64,000 bases of DNA from Gammaproteobacteria bacterium (lineage in GTDB: Bacteria; Pseudomonadota; Gammaproteobacteria; Pseudomonadales; Pseudohongiellaceae): the NCBI GenBank assembly GCA_017853205.1, contig JAFMKB010000005.1, forward strand, positions 1 to 64,000, written 5' to 3'. The translations under genes and the position numbers were made by a program. How positions within the stretch are numbered: position 1 is the first letter of the stretch; every line of letters begins with the position of its first letter. Below are positions 63,299 through 64,000 of this stretch, in pieces. The notes below the pieces were generated by a model, which was given only the letters and a program-made list of their open reading frames with translations, was not told the origin of the DNA and did no database searches.

Positions 63299-64000
63299 TG
63301 GCCGCGCCACGCACCTACACCGTTTTCCAGTTTACTGACTCGCATCTTAGTGCCGATCCCGCCGCGTGCATGAGGGGAATTAACACGACCGATTCTCTGA
63401 AGGCCGTCGCAGCGCTCGCGCAATCATTCGAGGCGCCGGACGCGGTCGTCGCTACCGGCGATCTTTCGCAAGATGGCAGCAAGGCGTCGTACCAACGGTT
63501 TCGTGAAATAGTGTCGCAGCCACACATTCCCTTACGCTGGCTTCCCGGCAACCATGACGATGCAGCGATGATGCAGCACTGTGCGGACGACGAAGCGCAG
63601 CCCCTCAGGCTGGGCAAGTGGCACGTTATTCTGCTCGACTCGCAGGTGCTAGGGGCAGAGCAGGGCGCGATTGATAACGAAAGCCTTCAGCGGCTAGAGG
63701 CTAAGCTAGCCGCAGCAGACGCCGTCAGTGAGTATGCACTCATCTGTGTTCACCACAATCCGCTGCGTACCGGCGCGAGGTGGATGGACACGATTAACCT
63801 CACCAATGGGTGCGAGCTACTCAGTAGGCTCAACAAATACTCGAGTGCGCGTGCGCTGATTCACGGACATATTCACCATGACTTCGCCTGTGTGGCTGGA
63901 AGGGTGCAAGTATTCGGGACGCCTTCGACCTCTGCGCAGTTTGCCCCGCAGGCCGAGGACTTCGCCATCGATACGCAGTTCGTAACCTCTCAGCCGGGGT
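63298..64000 (+). CDS. cpdA: 3',5'-cyclic AMP phosphodiesterase, C-terminus cut by window end
   Basis: A metallophosphoesterase that hydrolyses cAMP. The metal-binding motifs are in order: D-x-H in TDSHLSA, GDLSQDG, GNHDD, HHNP and GHIHHD (all seen). ATG 63298 shares a base with the DUF1249 stop. 234 codons are visible with no stop before the window ends; the usual length is about 270, so the tail is missing from this window. Confidence 0.94.
   Translation, partial: MAAPRTYTVFQFTDSHLSADPAACMRGINTTDSLKAVAALAQSFEAPDAVVATGDLSQDGSKASYQRFREIVSQPHIPLRWLPGNHDDAAMMQHCADDEAQPLRLGKWHVILLDSQVLGAEQGAIDNESLQRLEAKLAAADAVSEYALICVHHNPLRTGARWMDTINLTNGCELLSRLNKYSSARALIHGHIHHDFACVAGRVQVFGTPSTSAQFAPQAEDFAIDTQFVTSQPG

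Overview
The window is about 64 kb of gene-dense chromosome from a gammaproteobacterium. It was read by eye from the sequence, with no database search. The conserved blocks and their order resemble Pseudomonas-type and marine (Cellvibrio/Halieaceae-like) gammaproteobacteria: waaF-waaC-waaG-waaP, queG with orn and rsgA then psd, tkt-epd-pgk-fba beside metK, ubiK/glnK-amtB/comM/cytochrome c5, and tolC ... nudF-DUF1249-cpdA. The exact genus cannot be named. There are no rRNA or tRNA genes, no CRISPR array, no insertion sequence and no phage genes.

Region 1 (1-12.4 kb) is the most unusual part. It is a one-direction run of envelope genes: a lipoprotein, a TPR membrane protein, a PEGA-repeat protein with a formylglycine-enzyme-like domain that lacks the catalytic cysteines, a tiny acidic exported protein, a MotA/TolQ/ExbB-type channel protein, a degenerate Hsp70/actin-like protein, two von Willebrand A proteins, two more lipoproteins and an M48 lipoprotein protease. 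Both VWA proteins start with a single membrane helix carrying an Asp, in the style of MotB/TolR/ExbD. I propose that they are the B subunits of an ion-driven 5:2-type complex that acts through VWA domains.

Region 2 (12.5-17.7 kb) makes and phosphorylates the LPS inner core. Region 3 (17.8-28.6 kb) holds housekeeping genes: a methionine-type aminotransferase, queG, orn, rsgA, psd, rpiA, a cold-shock gene with a long structured 3' region, a D-2-hydroxyglutarate-type dehydrogenase divergent from serA, and a MAPEG protein. Region 4 (28.6-39.5 kb) has fba, pgk, epd and tkt facing away from an ArsR-methyltransferase regulator followed by metK, ahcY, metF and rsmE, which is sulfur-amino-acid and SAM cycling. 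A perfect 14-bp-arm palindrome overlaps the -35 of the regulator's promoter. Region 5 (39.6-44.7 kb) has amtB and glnK behind a clear sigma-54 promoter with an NtrC site, then ubiK, comM and two cytochrome c5 genes.

Region 6 (44.8-52.3 kb) is a minus-strand surface-sugar operon: glycosyltransferase, epimerase, rfbA, rfbC, rfbD, rfbB, and a secreted metzincin protease overlapping the end of rfbB. Region 7 (52.6-64 kb) has a small DUF6447-like protein, tolC, an M14 carboxypeptidase, DAHP synthase, a glutathione transferase, a two-component pair of the type linked to marine proteobacterial sortases (no sortase is present), DUF2889, a small parvulin, nudF with no normal start codon, DUF1249, and cpdA cut by the window end.
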